Both the position numbers and the translations under genes were made by a program. From positions 186,001 to 250,000 of the forward strand of contig NZ_AUGM01000007.1 of the NCBI RefSeq assembly GCF_000422665.1: a stretch of 64,000 nt of DNA, in the 5' to 3' direction. The notes beneath the pieces were generated by a model. That model had not been told where the DNA came from. It did not search any database and was given only the letters and a program-made list of their open reading frames with translations. Shown here one piece after another: positions 63,090 through 64,000 of this stretch. Source of the DNA: Ferrimonas senticii DSM 18821. GTDB taxonomy: Bacteria; Pseudomonadota; Gammaproteobacteria; Enterobacterales; Shewanellaceae. Positions within the stretch are counted from its first letter, which is position 1. Each line of letters begins with the position of its first letter.

Positions 63090-63614
63090 TTAATGTTGCC
63101 CCATAAGCCAAAAGCTCAGTTGCGCTGCCAACATTCCCAGCAACGCCCCCGCTAACACATCACTAAGATAATGCACTCCCAATACCACTCTGGATAACGC
63201 CACCAGAGCAGCCCATGCAAATGCCAGTAGCATGAGTGGCGGCCAGTACCACCCTAGTAACGAGGCAAAAAGCACGGCGGCGGCACTGTGGCCAGAAGGT
63301 AGACTGAACTGATCGTGCGGTTTAAACAGCAGCACGACATCGCTGAGCGCATGGCAGGGGCGCGCCCGTTTCAAGGTGTTCTTCAGCAGCCAATACAGTG
63401 GCAACTCAATCGCGAAGGCGATCAGCGCTAACTGCAAAAACAACCGACCGTGGTCGCCGCCGAGCAACGCCAGCAGCAGCGTCAACAACAGATAGCCGCC
63501 GCCATCGCCACTGAGCGACAACCAACGCGCCCCCGTGCGCCACCAGTTAAGCTGCGGTAAATGCTGCAGTTGCCGCATCAGCGCCTGATCCCAATGGTCC
63601 AATTGTCGCCACAT
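63090..63614 (-). CDS. PAP2-type lipid phosphatase
   Basis: The 174-residue membrane protein has the three PAP2 motifs: KNTLKRARP, PSGHSAAA and SRVVLGVHYLSDV. The family removes phosphate from lipid phosphates such as undecaprenyl pyrophosphate or phosphatidylglycerol phosphate. GGAGG precedes the ATG. The glycosyltransferase gene follows at 1 bp. Confidence 0.9.
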   Translation of the reverse strand: MWRQLDHWDQALMRQLQHLPQLNWWRTGARWLSLSGDGGGYLLLTLLLALLGGDHGRLFLQLALIAFAIELPLYWLLKNTLKRARPCHALSDVVLLFKPHDQFSLPSGHSAAAVLFASLLGWYWPPLMLLAFAWAALVALSRVVLGVHYLSDVLAGALLGMLAAQLSFWLMGQH

Positions 63615-63726
63615 TGGTTGGCCTCCAGCTTGTTGCGATTACTGCACCAAGCGTGGCCAGCGGCAGTGACAATCCGGTGACAACTCGGCGACAAGTTGGT
63701 GATCCTCGGCCATGGTGGTCTCGGTT

Positions 63727-64000
63727 TCAGCTTTGGCTGGATTCACCATCAGCAAATGCCTCGGGGGTCGCAACCGCAAACCCCTGCACCCCATCAACCC
63801 CAAGTTGCCATAAGCGCTGAGCCAATTGCGGCTGTTCAACCTGCTGCGCTATCACTTGCATGCCGCGGCTGTGGGCTGTGGCGACCATCAACTCCAGCAG
63901 GTCATCGTGGTCGTGTGCCTGGATTAACATCTTGGTATAGCTCGGATCGAGCTTGATCCCAGCCAGTCCATGGCGATTTAACAGCGCCATGCTGACTGGC
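63727..64000 (-). CDS. EAL-domain protein, C-terminal end only
   Basis: The frame is open to the window edge and covers only the last ~90 residues of an EAL phosphodiesterase domain: KLDPSYTKML, MQVIAQQVEQPQLAQRLWQL and GVDGVQGFAVATPE. EAL domains break down c-di-GMP. The start and any sensory domains lie outside the window. QQVEQ replaces the usual EGVE, so activity may be reduced. The 112-bp gap before the PAP2 gene shows no feature. Confidence 0.82.
   Translation of the reverse strand, partial: PVSMALLNRHGLAGIKLDPSYTKMLIQAHDHDDLLELMVATAHSRGMQVIAQQVEQPQLAQRLWQLGVDGVQGFAVATPEAFADGESSQS

Overview
The window comes from the chromosome of a GC-rich gammaproteobacterium of the Alteromonadales type, most like Ferrimonas or a Shewanella relative. 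The best pointers are two tandem CymA-type tetraheme quinol dehydrogenases, the rpmE/priA/argS/ftsN/hslVU/DUF971 gene order, a MetJ-controlled metBLF operon, a PHB synthase and a periplasmic flavinylation/arylsulfotransferase locus. The species call is inference from gene content; no 16S or other marker lies in the window.

Layout. 0-2.7 kb: end of purH, a folded spacer, purD. 2.7-11.1 kb (minus): a six-gene, tightly packed cluster that is the most unusual part of the window. In transcription order it encodes an Hsp70-type ATPase with a long N-terminal extension, a small protein A, a HerA/DUF87-type ATPase with a ~105-residue Ser/Thr/Asn-rich linker, a paralogous small protein B, an unknown 147-aa protein, and a coiled-coil protein ending in a GrpE-like beta domain. 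A near-identical GC hairpin stands on both sides of this segment. 11.3-17.7 kb: small membrane proteins, lipoproteins and the helicase HrpB. 18-21.5 kb (minus): arsenic resistance (ACR3 pump, GAPDH, ArsJ). 21.7-23.9 kb: phaC-phaJ. 24.3-31.9 kb: YgiQ radical SAM enzyme, YegD-like Hsp70, two tiny membrane ORFs, an acetyltransferase, an HD hydrolase and an Aer-like chemoreceptor. 32-37 kb: metF, metL, metB and divergent metJ with a run of met boxes. 37-44.2 kb: a TtrSR-like two-component system in an operon with apbE, divergent from an FMN-binding lipoprotein and an arylsulfate sulfotransferase. 44.5-55.4 kb: OmpA protein, rpmE, priA, argS, ftsN, tapT, a small gene under a Fur-like site, phaB and hslVU with a sigma-32-like promoter. 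55.7-64 kb: two cymA copies, a diguanylate cyclase, a pilin-like protein, an acyl-CoA-binding protein, a rhomboid protease, an SDR-DUF2867 protein, a glycosyltransferase/PAP2 pair and the end of an EAL-domain protein.

Mobile and repeated DNA. A ~246-266 bp non-coding element with terminal inverted repeats ending in TA occurs three times (12.6, 23.9 and 42.0 kb). One copy supplies the stop codon of a small gene and another separates a gene from its terminator. A second, unrelated inverted-repeat element of ~162 bp lies at 30.1 kb. Two short tandem arrays, a heptamer repeated 11 times and a hexamer, flank a Fur-box-like gene near 51.4-51.9 kb. No tRNA, rRNA, CRISPR array, transposase or integrase gene was found.

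How the genes work together. Most operons are ordinary housekeeping. The flavinylation set (ApbE, an FMN-binding lipoprotein and a TtrS-like sensor beside a sulfotransferase) and the CymA pair suggest periplasmic electron transfer and anaerobic lifestyles. The Hsp70/GrpE-like/HerA-like cluster looks like a self-contained ATP-driven machine with its own chaperone cofactor; its function is unknown.
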